This document shows positions 50,179-61,751 of a stretch of 64,000 nucleotides of DNA, in pieces. The DNA is from Pyrocephalus nanus (Eukaryota > Chordata > Aves > Passeriformes > Tyrannidae). Each line of letters opens with the position of its first letter. Positions within the stretch are counted from its first letter, which is position 1. The DNA lies in contig CM076270.1 of assembly GCA_038380795.1 (NCBI GenBank), forward strand, positions 23,452,001 to 23,516,000, read 5' to 3'. The notes under the pieces are model-generated. The model searched no databases. It was not told the DNA's origin and saw nothing but the letters and a program-made list of their open reading frames with translations. The position numbers and the translations under genes are program-made.

Positions 50179-50723
50179 TGGATGAAGGAGCTGAATGTGC
50201 CATTTGCTAAACAGATTAGACCAGGAGGCTGATTTGTGACAGCGCAGTGCCTTTTAGAAATAGCTCCAGCCACCAGCATTGCCAGTGCTGAACTGAAGCT
50301 GCAGTCAAAGCAGCAGCTGTGCTGTGTGGAGCAGTTTGAAGCTCTGGAGCTGGGACTGAAGTGATGCCTCAGTGCTAACAGGGTGACAGGAAGCAGTGAC
50401 TCAGCCCCCTGGGAGGGAAGCTGCAGTCACTGGCCACTGCCTTCCCCTTGGCTTCAATAAAAGAACAGCCTCAGTGTTTCTCTTCTTTGGGAGAAGCTGG
50501 TACATATGCCATGTCTGACCTGATACAATCACCAAAATAAACTTCCCACACTCTGTGTTTTCCCCCAGACTTTTTGCAGCGTGTGTTAATGTTTTAAATG
50601 CTTCTCTCTTCTCCAAGTGCCCACAGGCCACGTGTCTGTGGAGGCTGTGTGTCACTTTTTGAGCTGTGCAGGGTCAGGAAGGAGACACTGACTCTGCCCC
50701 ATAACGTGTCTGTCTGTGTTCAG

Positions 50724-50750
50724 AAGGATTCTTGAAGAAGATAACTGCAG
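50724..50750 (+). CDS. Unidentified gene, possible 27-nt micro-exon
   Basis: Acceptor GTCTGTCTGTGTTCAG and donor GTGAAT flank 27 bases that read RILEEDNC in phase 2 in, phase 2 out, so it fits between exon 2 and any later phase-2 exon. Its short size makes chance a real alternative. Confidence 0.3.
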
Positions 50751-51585
50751 GTGAATTATGGAAAATCTTGCTATGCCACTTTGTCAAGTCAGAAACTACA
50801 TGCAGGGCCTGTGTTATGGCTCATTGTTCCCTCAAAACCAAGCACAGGCTGGTGTGAGCTGTAAAAAGAATGAGGCCACTGTGCCCTTGATGCCAAAAAG
50901 TCAGAGAATGAACTCCCTCGACTCGTTTTGGGTACAGAAAGCCAAAAAGCACACACCTTTATTGCAGCTCCAGGTGCTTTGGAAAAAAATCCCAAAGGAT
51001 GCACCCCGAATCACACGGGTTTCATAAATTTATCCCACTTTCTAACTCCAGATTCAAGGATTACCTCATCTGTCCCACCCCACTCTCCCCCACGCTACGC
51101 CCCTCTCGAATTGCTTGTGCTTCTCTTGACTCCTTGGTTCTGGTGCAGTTTCCTGCCTTCTGGCCCTGGTTCAAGGCCTAAATCCACTCTTGTCTCAGCT
51201 GTTTTGTCTTCTTTCTCTCTTTTATCAGTCTCCCCACAGGTGCAAGCAACGGTTTCCATGTTATCAAAATTCTTGCCTGTAAGGAATCTTCACAAGAAAT
51301 TATAAACTTGCCCTTGAGAACTTCCAACCTTACTAAAACACAGGAGTTCTGTGGTTAACACTCTCCTTTTAAAATGCCTAGTCTGCAATACATAAATCCT
51401 ATGGCTAACAATTGCTAATAAAGTGCTTAATTTACAGCTGCACTCTCAGAAGCAGCCTGGAAACCTGCTTGTCAGTAGTGAGCCTATGGCTGACAGTGGA
51501 GTGATCTGGGTAATCTTTGGAGTACGAGGAGCAAGAGGCAGAAGAACTTTAACTTTGATGGCATTTCACCAGTACCTTGCTGTAT

Positions 51586-51849
51586 ATGCTGGTCATTGCA
51601 GTATTTACCACCGGTGCACCCAGTGGAACACCAAGTCATCATCTGGGCTTGGATTACAACTAAACCCAAAGCTATTATAAAAGACTGACTTCAAGATACA
51701 TTCAAAATAGAACCTCGTGGCCAACCTTGCCTGGAGCCACTTTTGTCAGAACAGCTGGAATTGTTTTAATTGTAGTTCTTATAATCATCACTGTAATTAG
51801 CTACTGCCTCTTCTGCAGAGAAGAAAAACATGATGGCCATTTAAATTAG
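51586..51849 (+). pseudogene. Possible relic of a single-pass membrane protein segment
   Basis: In one frame the sequence reads MLVIAVFTTGAPSGTPSHHL, then, after a TAA at 51661, SYYKRLTSRYIQNRTSWPTL, and a strong hydrophobic helix TAGIVLIVVLIIITVISYCL followed by FCREEKHDGHLN and a stop. The order (secretory-like start, short stem with an NRT sequon, membrane helix, charged tail) resembles a small type I membrane protein broken by one stop. Whether it is a decayed exon, an alternative exon of the surrounding gene or chance cannot be decided here. Confidence 0.25.
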
Positions 51850-54738
51850 TCAAATAAAAAGGCTAGGAAAACTATTATTATTCACGGACTGCAACCGAAT
51901 TTGCATCTTCTGCTACTTCTGATAACAGGCTGTTGGAAGACACCCTGAAAACACTGGTTTACAGCTTTTCTTCTTTTCTTCTTTGCACTATGTTTTAAAC
52001 CTGTGGTTTATGATCAGAGAAACAAAGAGCTGCAAACCCAGTTTTTCAGCAGGCACTTACTCACCACATGGCAAACTCTATCGACACTGTTTAGTTTATT
52101 GAGTGACTGATCCTGCATGTCAAACTCTAACTCTTCCACCTTCTAAAAATGATGACCGCCAGCACTGTAAAATAAAGCAGAAAGCCTTGGCTGTCCTGCC
52201 CAAAGGGTTTTTATGATGCTGGCTGGAACTTAAAGGAAGTTGTACTGTTGGACTCCTTTAACAATTTTCAGATCCTTATTATTATGACCCCACTATGAAT
52301 CTTACTATGAAACAAGATCTGGCAGAGACAAAGTATGAGCTGCCATCTGGGAACGCTGCAGGTTTGCCAGAGGAGATCGAAAGCAGGATTTATTCCAAAA
52401 GAAATGAAAACCTCCTTTCATTCACTGGGCTGTAGTAAAAATGATGATTATAGAGAATATGATGGAATCCACCTGAAGGTAACTATTGCTAGATAGGAAA
52501 ATAACAGCAGTAGAGTAAGTTCCAGTGACAGCCTTTCCAAATGCAAAACCAACCTGCAGAACCAAATTTCGGAACTGCTTTTAATATCTGAAAATAGGCA
52601 CACTATGTTGTCCTTACTCATTACATTTAGAGCAATTAAGTTTTATTAAGACTTTAGCGAGCTACCTTTTTTTTTTTTTTTTGGTGATTTTTTTTCCCCT
52701 TTTACAGTTGAATTCTGAAATACGTCAAAAAATAGGAACACAAAATCATTTTGTTTATTTATTTAAAGCAATGAGTTCTTGACCTAACAATGCTGATACA
52801 TTGCTCTTTTAGGACCTCTGGAAGTGATGCACTTCAGGGAAGGACATGAGTATTGTTTTACCTCTTGCTTCCCCACATTCACTGTATGCCCTGGAAAGTC
52901 TAGAGGATGCCTTTTGGAGCAAGGTAAAGCTAATTAAATCTTTGAGGTTTTATTTTTAGACAAGCTACCTAGACAGAGAAATCTGAAAAACCAGGCTCCC
53001 TTTTTGTTGAAAATTTTTCCAGCATTGTCAACCCCAAGAGACCCATTCATAAAATGAATGAACAGTAAGTGGTTAAATTATTATAAAAGGGAAGTGAGTC
53101 TGGTGTTCACTTGACTTTTAACCTTCCAGGGTAAAGCATGTGTTGATATATATCTCTGAAGCTTAAAATTATTTTCACATAAATGCTAATACTCTTCCTA
53201 GTAACAGGATCCCAAATCCTGTCCCTGTGATGCTGTGATGAGGGGAAAAAAAGTTGCACTGTACTTCAGTATAAAGTTTCAGTAACTGCTGCATTCCTGT
53301 ATCAACCACTACATATCCACATGCTTAACTTGTGGCATTTAAATTTGGAAGTGGTGGCCCTGTGTATGTGGTCTTACTTTTGCAGATGCAAAAGGAGGAG
53401 AAAAAGGCTGCTTGTTTGGCAGTGAGTTTTGATGAGCCAGTGAGATCCCCCACTGAAGTACAAGAACAAGGAGGAAGTAGGAGCCCAACCACCACTTGCC
53501 AGCCTGTTGTGTGATCAGGCAGCAGATAAGCTGTTTGCAGCTTGGCCTTTATTTTAGATTAATGCTGTCACAAGTATAGCACAGTTTGCACAGGGACCAA
53601 AAATACCAAAGCCAGCTGATTACGAGCTCCACTTTGCCAGTGGAACTCTGAGGAGTGCATTGACACCTACTGAACACAGGCTGTGGAGAGATGGACACAT
53701 TTCAGCATCACTGAATGCTGTGTAAAAATATGAGAACAAACTATATGATGCCATAGGGTCCATATTAGCGATGGAAGCTAAACATTCATTAACAGATTAG
53801 AAAATAAAACAACGAATATGTGGCTTTTAATTAATATTTTTTTTTCCCGTTGTAATTGAAATCCTGCTGCTTTTCAAATTTCACCCTGCTATGCACAGTG
53901 TTGAAGCAGGGGAGCAGAGAGAAAATGAGCAGAGTCCTGCTACAGGGAGGTGGGGAAAGTCCGAGCTGACAGATGGAAAAAAGTGCTGTCGTGTGAAGGC
54001 TGGAGTAACAAGCATGAATTGGTCTGAGTATCACTTAACTGCACTGCAAGTACAGGCCCAGATTTAGAATAACTGCAAACTGAAACCTGAACACTGGTGG
54101 AAACTGTCATCTCTACAGAATTTTGGTAACACAAGTTGAGTGATGGAGGGTGTCTCTCTTCTGAGTGTCTTGTTCACAGGCACTTCTTCCCCTGGCAGAG
54201 TCTTAGGTCCTGTATACCAGGAAGCAGTTCTCAGTTTTCCCTTTCTGTGGCTTCTTTGGGGTTCCAGCCCTGGGAGTAGATCATTAATGTAGATTTATTG
54301 TAGCTGTTATAACCAGGCTAATGTCGGTTCCTTTGAAAGGCAGAGTTTGCAGTTAAATTCCAGTTGATAAACGTTTAGATAATACCAGATTTGATGCAGT
54401 TTAATCATAGGAAGGTGATTAAAGATCACAGGCTAAGGCAACCACAGACCTTTTCAAACAAATACACTCAGCGTGGTATATTTAACAAGATGCTGAACAT
54501 TCCAGAATCATCAAATCCTTTTTTTCCAATAGAGCTCCTCCTTTTGAAATTAAGAGGCAATGCCAGTGGAATCCTTGCCAAGTAGGCAAGAACTCATGTT
54601 AATAATTTCTGACTTTTTCCCCTTTATCCCTTGTGAGAGTTCTAAAATTGCTGCTTTTGCTTTACTGTGTTTTCATGCTCTAAATGCATAATGCACAATA
54701 TGCTGTTTTGTCCCTGCTCTTCCTCTGCCCTTGTCCAG

Positions 54739-54789
54739 CTGCACTGATCCCTTTTGCAGCAGCAGCAGCAGCCAACCTGCTTACCCACA
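54739..54789 (+). CDS. Unidentified gene, possible 51-nt exon
   Basis: A strong acceptor (GCTCTTCCTCTGCCCTTGTCCAG) and perfect donor (GTGAGTAA) flank 51 bases, phase 2 to phase 2, reading CTDPFCSSSSSQPAYP. The serine run comes from a short AGC repeat. The splice sites are better than the coding evidence. Confidence 0.25.
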
Positions 54790-56384
54790 GTGAGTAACCA
54801 CAGCCTAGAGATGGCTGAGAACCACGTGCTGTGGAGAAGAGAGATCACCCTTGTGGTGATCCTTTACCCCTCACTGGCTCGTGATTCCTACTGCTGGTTC
54901 TGATATTCACATACTCCCCAGTGTTAATGCAGAGGATACCTTCTCTGATTTACACAGAGGATTTCAGAGTGCTGCCAGCTGCTGATGGTTATCATTTCAG
55001 AGGATGTGGACAGACACACCTTGGAGCACATCTCCAAGCTTGCCTTGTGTGGCAGTGCATCCTCCCCCCCTCTTGGGCCACCCTCTGATCTCAGAAATGC
55101 TTGATGAACAGCCCCTGGACTAAGGTCCTCTTGAGCTTCCCAGGAACTTATGATGGCTAACAAGCTCCTGGTTTGTAATGAGCAGCCTTGGAAACTTAAC
55201 TTTTCTTGCTTAAATAACAGCTTGAGTGGAACAACATTTTTGTTATCAAGCTTTCAAAGGAAACTGCTGACCCTGATTGCAGCCAGGCTGGAAAATTACT
55301 ATGAGTAAAGCACAACTCACCTGATATCCTATGAACAATGGTCCTAAGGGAGGCACTTTGAGCTCTCCTGGACCACAGTGGACTGTGATGTATCTGACAT
55401 CCTACTGGTATTTTTCTGTCCTCCTCTCTGGGACAATCTCTCTATTTTCCACATTTGGATTGGAATCAGTGATTTGGTCTAAATAGAGGCTACACAGCAG
55501 TTTAACAGAGCAGCAGGTAAGTTCTTTTCCACAGGAGCAGACATCTGCCAGCAGTAACTGCAATCCTGGAATTAGTTTTTCAAATTTTGGATTTCTCAGG
55601 AGAAAGCATGCTTTTACAGGTATTTTTAACTTTTGGTGTTTCCCCTTGGAAGTAAAGCTGGCATCCTGTACATCACAAGTATTCTCTCTCGGTGTCTTCA
55701 AACCAAAAAAAAAGGCAGTGGGTTTTGTTGATACATCCTGTTCTCTGTATTGGCAAGCACAGTCAGTAGTCAGGTCTCTGACAACGGAGCAGGTTGGTTT
55801 TTGCTTCATTTTTAACAAAAATCCTGGAAATTGAGTTCTGGTTTTACCGGTCTATGTTCAGCCTGGCTTCCTGGGCCTAGAGCCTAGGACACCATGCTGA
55901 CTTAATGGAATTTGCAGTGATGTAAGAGTTTGAAATTCAGCTTGAGAAAAAAATTAAATAGATGTTCAGCTGAGCAAAAAGGAGCTACACTTATTTTATT
56001 ACTTTCCAAAACAGATTCCCTCGCAGCTTTAGATGTCTGCAACAAAACTGGCTAGCACATTGCTGGCAAAAGACTTTGTGATCGTGTTTTGCTTGGATTG
56101 TTCTGCTTTGTCAGTGTGGTTCAGAACACAAAGGCTATTGTTTAAAAAACCCATGAATGTTAATTTGCATTCCATTGCTGGGTTATTACAGGGAGGGTGG
56201 AAAGAAAAAACAAGCTCTGATTTAAAAAAAAAAAAAAAAAACAAAACCAAAAAACATTGTTTCCTTTTGCCTTTCTTCTTCCTTGTGACTGGTTCTCCTC
56301 TATTTTAATGTTTCTTCTCCAGACTGCTCGTGGAGACAGTGAGCACTTTTAGGCAAATACAAGAACACCCACAGCTGTGTGTGT

Positions 56385-56450
56385 AGAATAGAGTATTTTA
56401 GTTGGGAGGGACCCACAACGACCATCTAGTCCAGCTGCATGTAGATCATC
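56385..56450 (-). mobile_element. CR1 LINE 3' terminus (antisense)
   Basis: TTAGTTGGGAGGGACCCACAACGACCATCTAGTCCAGCTGCA is typical antisense CR1 3'-end sequence (given here as a motif; key words are GGGAGGGACC and CATCTAGTCCA). Short and isolated. Confidence 0.8.
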
Positions 56451-57956
56451 AGTAGAGCTACATAAATTAAAAAATTACCTTACAGAACCCATTCTATAAT
56501 GATGTTTGTGAGCGGTGACACTTACACTAACACACCTGCTCTTAAATTAGGAGGTAATTGCAGAGTGAAATTCCATATCTGTACCATTCCAGAGACTCTG
56601 AGTGCGGTTTCACAAGTGGCACAGACACCACTTGGCCCTCACTGCCACATCTGCCACCATCTACTGATTGTCCACCCCGAGCCACCTGTTCCAGCTGGCC
56701 TCACAGCCCCAGTTCTCGTGTTCATACAGCGGTGTGGGGAGATGAATAAGCTCACCCAGACAACCAGAAATAACCTTACCAAAAGACAGTTACTTTTTGC
56801 ACTTGGCTGGTGTGACTCCTCATGCAGCCTCCCAGCACTAAGGCTGAGGGAGGGTGGGAGGAACAGGACACCAGAAAGAAGAAAGGGTAGGACTGTCAAT
56901 GCCCTGATGGCACTAATAAAACTTTATTTGCCTCCCCCACACCCCACCCATGGGCCCAGAGGCTCTGCTTAAGTTCAGCTGTGCCTATTTCTACCAGTTT
57001 AAACTAATTACCAAACTGTGATAAGAGAGAGCAGGAGCAGTGAGGGTGGTGTTAGTTCTTCCAGGAGCTGCCTCCCAAAAGAGGGAGCCACACCATGGGG
57101 ATTTGTGCCAATCCCTCATCCTTGTGCCAGCACAAGTGTTTGTGCAGCAAGGCAGTGAACCAGAACAAAGAAAAGTCAGGCAGTTAATTCTTGGAAGAAC
57201 TGATTGACCCCTGTACCTGAGGAGGGAACAAGCAAGTTGTGTTGAGAAGAGTGGCTGACACAGCTTCAGCCTCAAGGGTTTGTGCAAGTCTGGAAGATCA
57301 GTGAGGTGAGGGGTCTGTCTGGGATCTTGGGAATTCCTGGGACTGGCCTAGGCTGAGGTGAGCAATGATGATGTGTCTTCCTTTGTGTCACTGCCCAAAG
57401 CAGCTCAGGCAGGAAGGTGCTGCTGCAGTTACATCCTGCCACTGGCAGTGCAGATGGAGCTGTGGTTGTTCAGGCCTTTCTTAAACACAGCAGCAAAAAT
57501 ATTTATCCAGACCCAAAGGTGCTGGTCACGGGGTTTACTTTCAGTTCACAGTGAACGAGGAGTCAAAACCAAAGTGTGCTGTGCCTGGCTCTGCCCACTC
57601 AGTTGTTAGAAGATGAGCTTGTTTAATACTGATCAGGTTTTTGGGGGTTTTCTACTGCCCAGCATTTTGATTGTTCTTTCCAAATGTCCTCTTCTGTCAG
57701 AACCAGCATGGAAGTAACATCATGACTGTTACACCTGAACCAGCAGTGGTCAGAAATGTTAACTGAGGAAATTCTGAAGGCACTGAGTGAAATCTCCATA
57801 AGAAAGCTCTCACTGTTGCCCATGTTGCTAACAGGGAAAACGGGGGGTTAGCTGGGAATAGAGAATAAGCTTGCACTGCAGTTAATTAGTCTGGGTTTGC
57901 TTATGTCTGTAGTGTCCAGCTCTTATGTTATGCTAATTTAACTTTTATTTAATGAG

Positions 57957-58033
57957 GAAGAAGGGAAAGTTTTCATAGAAACTGATAAAGCCAGAACTGC
58001 CCAGCAAATAAAAGGCATCTTCAACATCAGCAG
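57957..58033 (+). CDS. Unidentified gene, internal exon
   Basis: The acceptor is TTTAACTTTTATTTAATGAG (moderate) and the donor GTAAGA (strong). The frame reads EEGKVFIETDKARTAQQIKG then IFNIS and leaves in phase 2. Composition and the absence of stops look coding. Entry is phase 0, so an exon converting phase 2 to 0 is needed upstream; a 16-nt splice-flanked segment at 56323-56338 would do it. I do not recognise the sequence. Confidence 0.45.
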
Positions 58034-58154
58034 GTAAGAAACCTTTAAGAAGATTAATGGAGAAAATGGAAATAATCAAGAATTTGTTCAGTATGTTGTA
58101 AAGGAAAAATACATTTCACTAATTACTTGTTACTCATTGTTGGATATTCATAAG

Positions 58155-58431
58155 AGAACGTTTGCTTTCTTTTGCCATTACTGAGGACTTAATTAAAAGT
58201 ATTTGTTTTGGGACTAACAAGATACATTTGCATAAAGATCGTGGTATTCCAGAAACTTACGAAGTTCCAGAATTTACCAAATATCATGGGCATATTAGGA
58301 ATGATTGCAAAAGCAGCCTAAAGGGTAGTAAAACCAAGAAGGCACATGAAAGAGTCAGTGTAAGCAAGGAGCAAGTGGTGAATGGTACAAAGGGTGGAAG
58401 AAAGACTAAAGATTATTTTTGTCTGGAATAG
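58155..58431 (+). CDS. Unidentified gene, possible terminal exon
   Basis: After an AAG acceptor at 58154 the phase-2 frame continues for 92 codons: ERLLSFAITEDLIKSICFGT, then KIHLHKDRGIPETYEVPEFT, KYHGHIRNDCKSSLKGSKTK, ending KGGRKTKDYFCLE and TAG. The tail is lysine-rich. It fits the exit phase of the 57957 exon after a 121-bp intron. An internal donor GTAAGC at 58360 would instead make an internal exon leaving in phase 0. The acceptor is not pyrimidine-rich, which lowers confidence. Confidence 0.4.
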
Positions 58432-61400
58432 GGTTCCTGATGCTTGGTAAAGATGCACCTCTTGTTGTGAGCCATACAAATCAGACTAAGATTAATGAGT
58501 GCCAGATTAAGTGTTTTCCAGGATATTCAATAAGGAAAGGAGTGCAAAACGGCTTTTAAATGTTTGGTTTGTTTGTTTGTTTTTTTAAGAGCTGAAAATA
58601 TTGAAGGAGACTGGAATGGTACTTGGAGAGAAAACTTATTATTTTAACTGTTTTGTCCTCTTTTCTGTATCCAGTTTGATGCTTTAAAGAAAAGCAGATG
58701 CAGTCATGATGTCCTCTTCTTGGAAGTCGTAATTGATGACTGATTCAAGCCTCATGGCCGTTATTTAAAATATCCTCCCACTTTTAGGTGTGCATCTGAG
58801 TAAACCAACATAACTGGGAAGAAATTCTCTGTGCTTATGAATGGTCTTGCAAAGGTCCAGAGAGAATTTCAAAATGAAAGAATGAATAAATGAAAGAAGT
58901 TCACCTGCTGTAAGCCCACAGCAACACTGTTTCCTTGCTGGTGAGCACTTCCTCAGAGCAATTATGTCATGGTTTTGGAAGCCTTTTAGAATGTTTGTGT
59001 CTGACATCTCACTTGCATTTGTCTGTCAGCAGTTCTTGGTTGGGATAACCCACTTGTGCACGTGGTTCTGGGTTCCTGAGTGAATCATTTAACCTCTCTG
59101 CCTTTTTCTCTTTCCATCCATAAAATTAGCATAATAATGCTAATTCATTGCAGGCTATAGTTAGGCTCAATTAATGTTTGTAATGATCTCTGAGACTGTT
59201 GGATAAAACACGCTGTAAAAGTGTATTATTATTGTTAATAGAGCCTTTTGTACTGCTGCACTCCCAACAAAGCACTACCAATGCTCACCAGCTCCTAAAT
59301 TTCATTGAAATCCCAAGGACTTAATGGGCTACAACTTTCTGTTCGTGTGTCCCTTTATCTCCCTGATTCATTCAAACCATCAGAACAGTTTTGGAACACG
59401 GAAGAGCCGTGGAATTTGTGCAGATAGAAATGATGTCATGTTGTAAGTGATTTAGGACTGAAAGCCTTTTAAACAGGGCCTCACTCACACTGCCCTCAGC
59501 TCCAGCTGAACCAGTTCAGACTGCAGAGAGCTGTGATTTGTGCAACTTCCTTAAAATGAGGTACCTGTGGTGGGGAAGAGAAACAGTCCCAGCAGTGGAA
59601 ATGATGGCAGGGTGAGGGACTGGCAGGACACAAATCTCAGTCTGGGGCTCAGAGCTGATGCTCTTGGGTTTTGGCTGCACATACCAGGATGACAGATGGG
59701 AAGGCTCAGAACTCCTCTCCCACTTGTCAGGAGCAGATGGAAAAATGAAGGAACGAGCTCCACAACTGGACTTGTTGGGGGCAATGGTTTGAGCAGATCT
59801 ACAGCCCACATTGTTGGGGGCAATGGTCTGAGCAGATCTACAGCCCACATTGTTGGGGGCAATGGTTTGAGCAGATCTACAGCCCACATTGTTGGGGGCA
59901 ATGGTCTGAGCAGATCTACAGCCCTCAAAGAACAGCCCAAATTTAACAGCACCACGAACAGCTGAGCTTGAGTGTGTAAATCTGAACTGGATTTTTGGTT
60001 GCATTGGTTCTACTTTGGTTAGGCTGTTTGGAGCTGTGAGACAGTCATCTACACACACGGGTTTTAGAAAGTGAGATTCCTCTGTCCTGTTATGTGACAT
60101 TTTGTTTTATCAAATGCTAAACAGTTTTCTTGGGACTCTCAAAACATTTTCTCTTCTGCTGACATACTTCAGCTTCTTAGCCCTGCTTGTTGTGGTACTT
60201 GTACTATTCAAAATTGATTTCTTACTATTTTTTATGATGAGAAATGTGTGTTATTCTCATCCTGCCTGTTCTTCAAAATAGCTGGACAGCCCCAATTAAA
60301 GCTTTATGGGGGAAAAAAAAAGGCAATAATTGAGAGAGATCATGTTCACAGCTTCTAAAAGTCATATGTTTCAGAATTAACTTTAATCATGTGTTTATAA
60401 AAGGAAATTTTTGATTTGAAAATGTAAAATGGCTGAATAGATTTTGTGTTGACTACTTTGAAAAACAACTTTTTTTTTCCAACCCGCTTTTTTCTAACCT
60501 AATTCTTAATTGCCCTTCTTGTCCACTCCCTGGTATTACTAAGAATGATTCAGCTTAAATGTCTGTAATACCTCTACAGGATTTTATGGGACTCAGTGAA
60601 GCTTCTTTCCATATCAAATCTTCGAGTCCGCTGCTCTCTAAAAGAAAAGTTTGCCCCACAAAACTGGAAGAGAAGAAATAGATGAATATGAACGTGGATG
60701 TGCTGATCAACACAAGGCAAGCACAGGAAAAGTGCAGGTATAGGCATCGAGCAAGTTGTGTCATTTAACAGAGAAAAAATAAAACTGATAAGAACAAAGG
60801 AAAATTGATAAAACCTAAAATCACTAATCATGTGAATTAGCCTGGAGTGATAAGAGACAGCAATTTGAAACCTTTGTCACAATACCTGGCAGCAGTATAG
60901 AAAGCAAATAGGGCCTTAGGAAGTGGAATTAGATGGAGAGTCTACACTTATCAGTAATTAAAGCCCTATTCAGAGAAAAAGCAAGGCAAAACCACTTATT
61001 ATTGCTAACTACCTCGAGTGTCATGTTACAGAGGAAATACAAAAATACAGCCTGTAAAGGTGAGCACAAACAGCTAGAAAGGGATTACTTTCTTCAGATT
61101 CTATGGATGGTGTTACAGTTTTTACAGAAATTCTCTTTGCTATTTTTTACAGTGAATCCCAGGTGTTCTAATCCTTACAGATTTTACAGCATAGGGTACT
61201 AGACTGTAAGTGGCTGTTAGAAGCATTTCACCAAAAAAATATACAAAATATATCTTAGTACGTGGCTTGTCTGTGATCCTGAAGTCGAGGCTTTTCCATA
61301 ATGCACGTTCACAACACATCAATACAATGGAGTATCTCAGAATACATTTCAGAATATTCAGATACTTGCTGTTTTTGTAGAGTTTCTGTATTTTATTCTG

Positions 61401-61616
61401 CCTTTTATAAAAGGAATTGCCTTTAAACGCTGCTCTGCTTTTCATTCAGCAGTGCTGACAAACATCCCCATCTCCCAGGAACAGCAGGAGTCTAAACTTG
61501 CCTCTCAGACAGTTTACACACTATTTTTGGTGGCCTGTTTATGGGAGTGTGACAATTAAAAACGAAGGTGTGTAAATCACTCCAGGGATAACTAACAGCA
61601 ATTGTTTTCTGTCCAG
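58432..61616. other. Intron-like or intergenic interval
   Basis: It contains a 39-bp minisatellite at 59.77-59.93 kb and a 28-nt splice-flanked segment at 61032-61059. No recognised gene. The AT-rich parts hold common poly-T runs. Confidence 0.35.
59774..59928. repeat. 39-bp minisatellite, 4 copies
   Basis: Four near-identical 39-base units starting GTTGGGGGCAATGGTTTGAG, alternating T and C at one position (GGTTTGAG, GGTCTGAG, GGTTTGAG, GGTCTGAG), which implies duplication of a two-unit block. Because 39 is a multiple of three the repeat keeps frame and gives 13-residue repeats on both strands. Confidence 0.95.
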
Positions 61617-61751
61617 GCAAATAATGGAAGCCTTTGTGCAGTCCTACAGAGACACAGAAGGAATGGTGGGGAAGTCTGGGAAAACTGTCAGCACTCAGCT
61701 GAGTCAGTCTGTGTACACAGATGGAAATCCAGGGCATGCTGGCTGGGTCAG
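61617..61751 (+). CDS. Unidentified gene, possible internal exon
   Basis: Acceptor CAATTGTTTTCTGTCCAG and donor GTACAA flank 135 bases. In phase 2 to 2 they read QIMEAFVQSYRDTEGMVGKS, then GKTVSTQLSQSVYTDGNPGH, then AGWV. It would splice in phase to the 57957-58033 exon, bypassing 58155. A second frame and the opposite strand are also open here, so openness alone is weak evidence; codon composition of this frame looks most protein-like. Confidence 0.38.

Noticed and set aside
51438..51680. Exon starting at the TTTACAG acceptor at 51437
   Set aside because: In the phase required by the upstream exons it reaches a TGA after about 20 codons with no donor before it. The longer open frame at 51423-51680 is in the wrong phase and looks non-coding.
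55402..55818. 138-codon minus-strand frame
   Set aside because: The lysine- and cysteine-rich sequence has no recognised motif and an oligo-A-derived phenylalanine/lysine stretch; judged chance.
56499..56972. 157-codon + strand frame ending near an AATAAA
   Set aside because: Histidine-, proline- and threonine-rich without domain signals; the opposite strand is also open. A weak AATAAA nearby is not enough.
59774..59928. Regular repeats considered as a CRISPR array
   Set aside because: Units are directly adjacent with no unique spacers, and the genome is a vertebrate one; it is a minisatellite.
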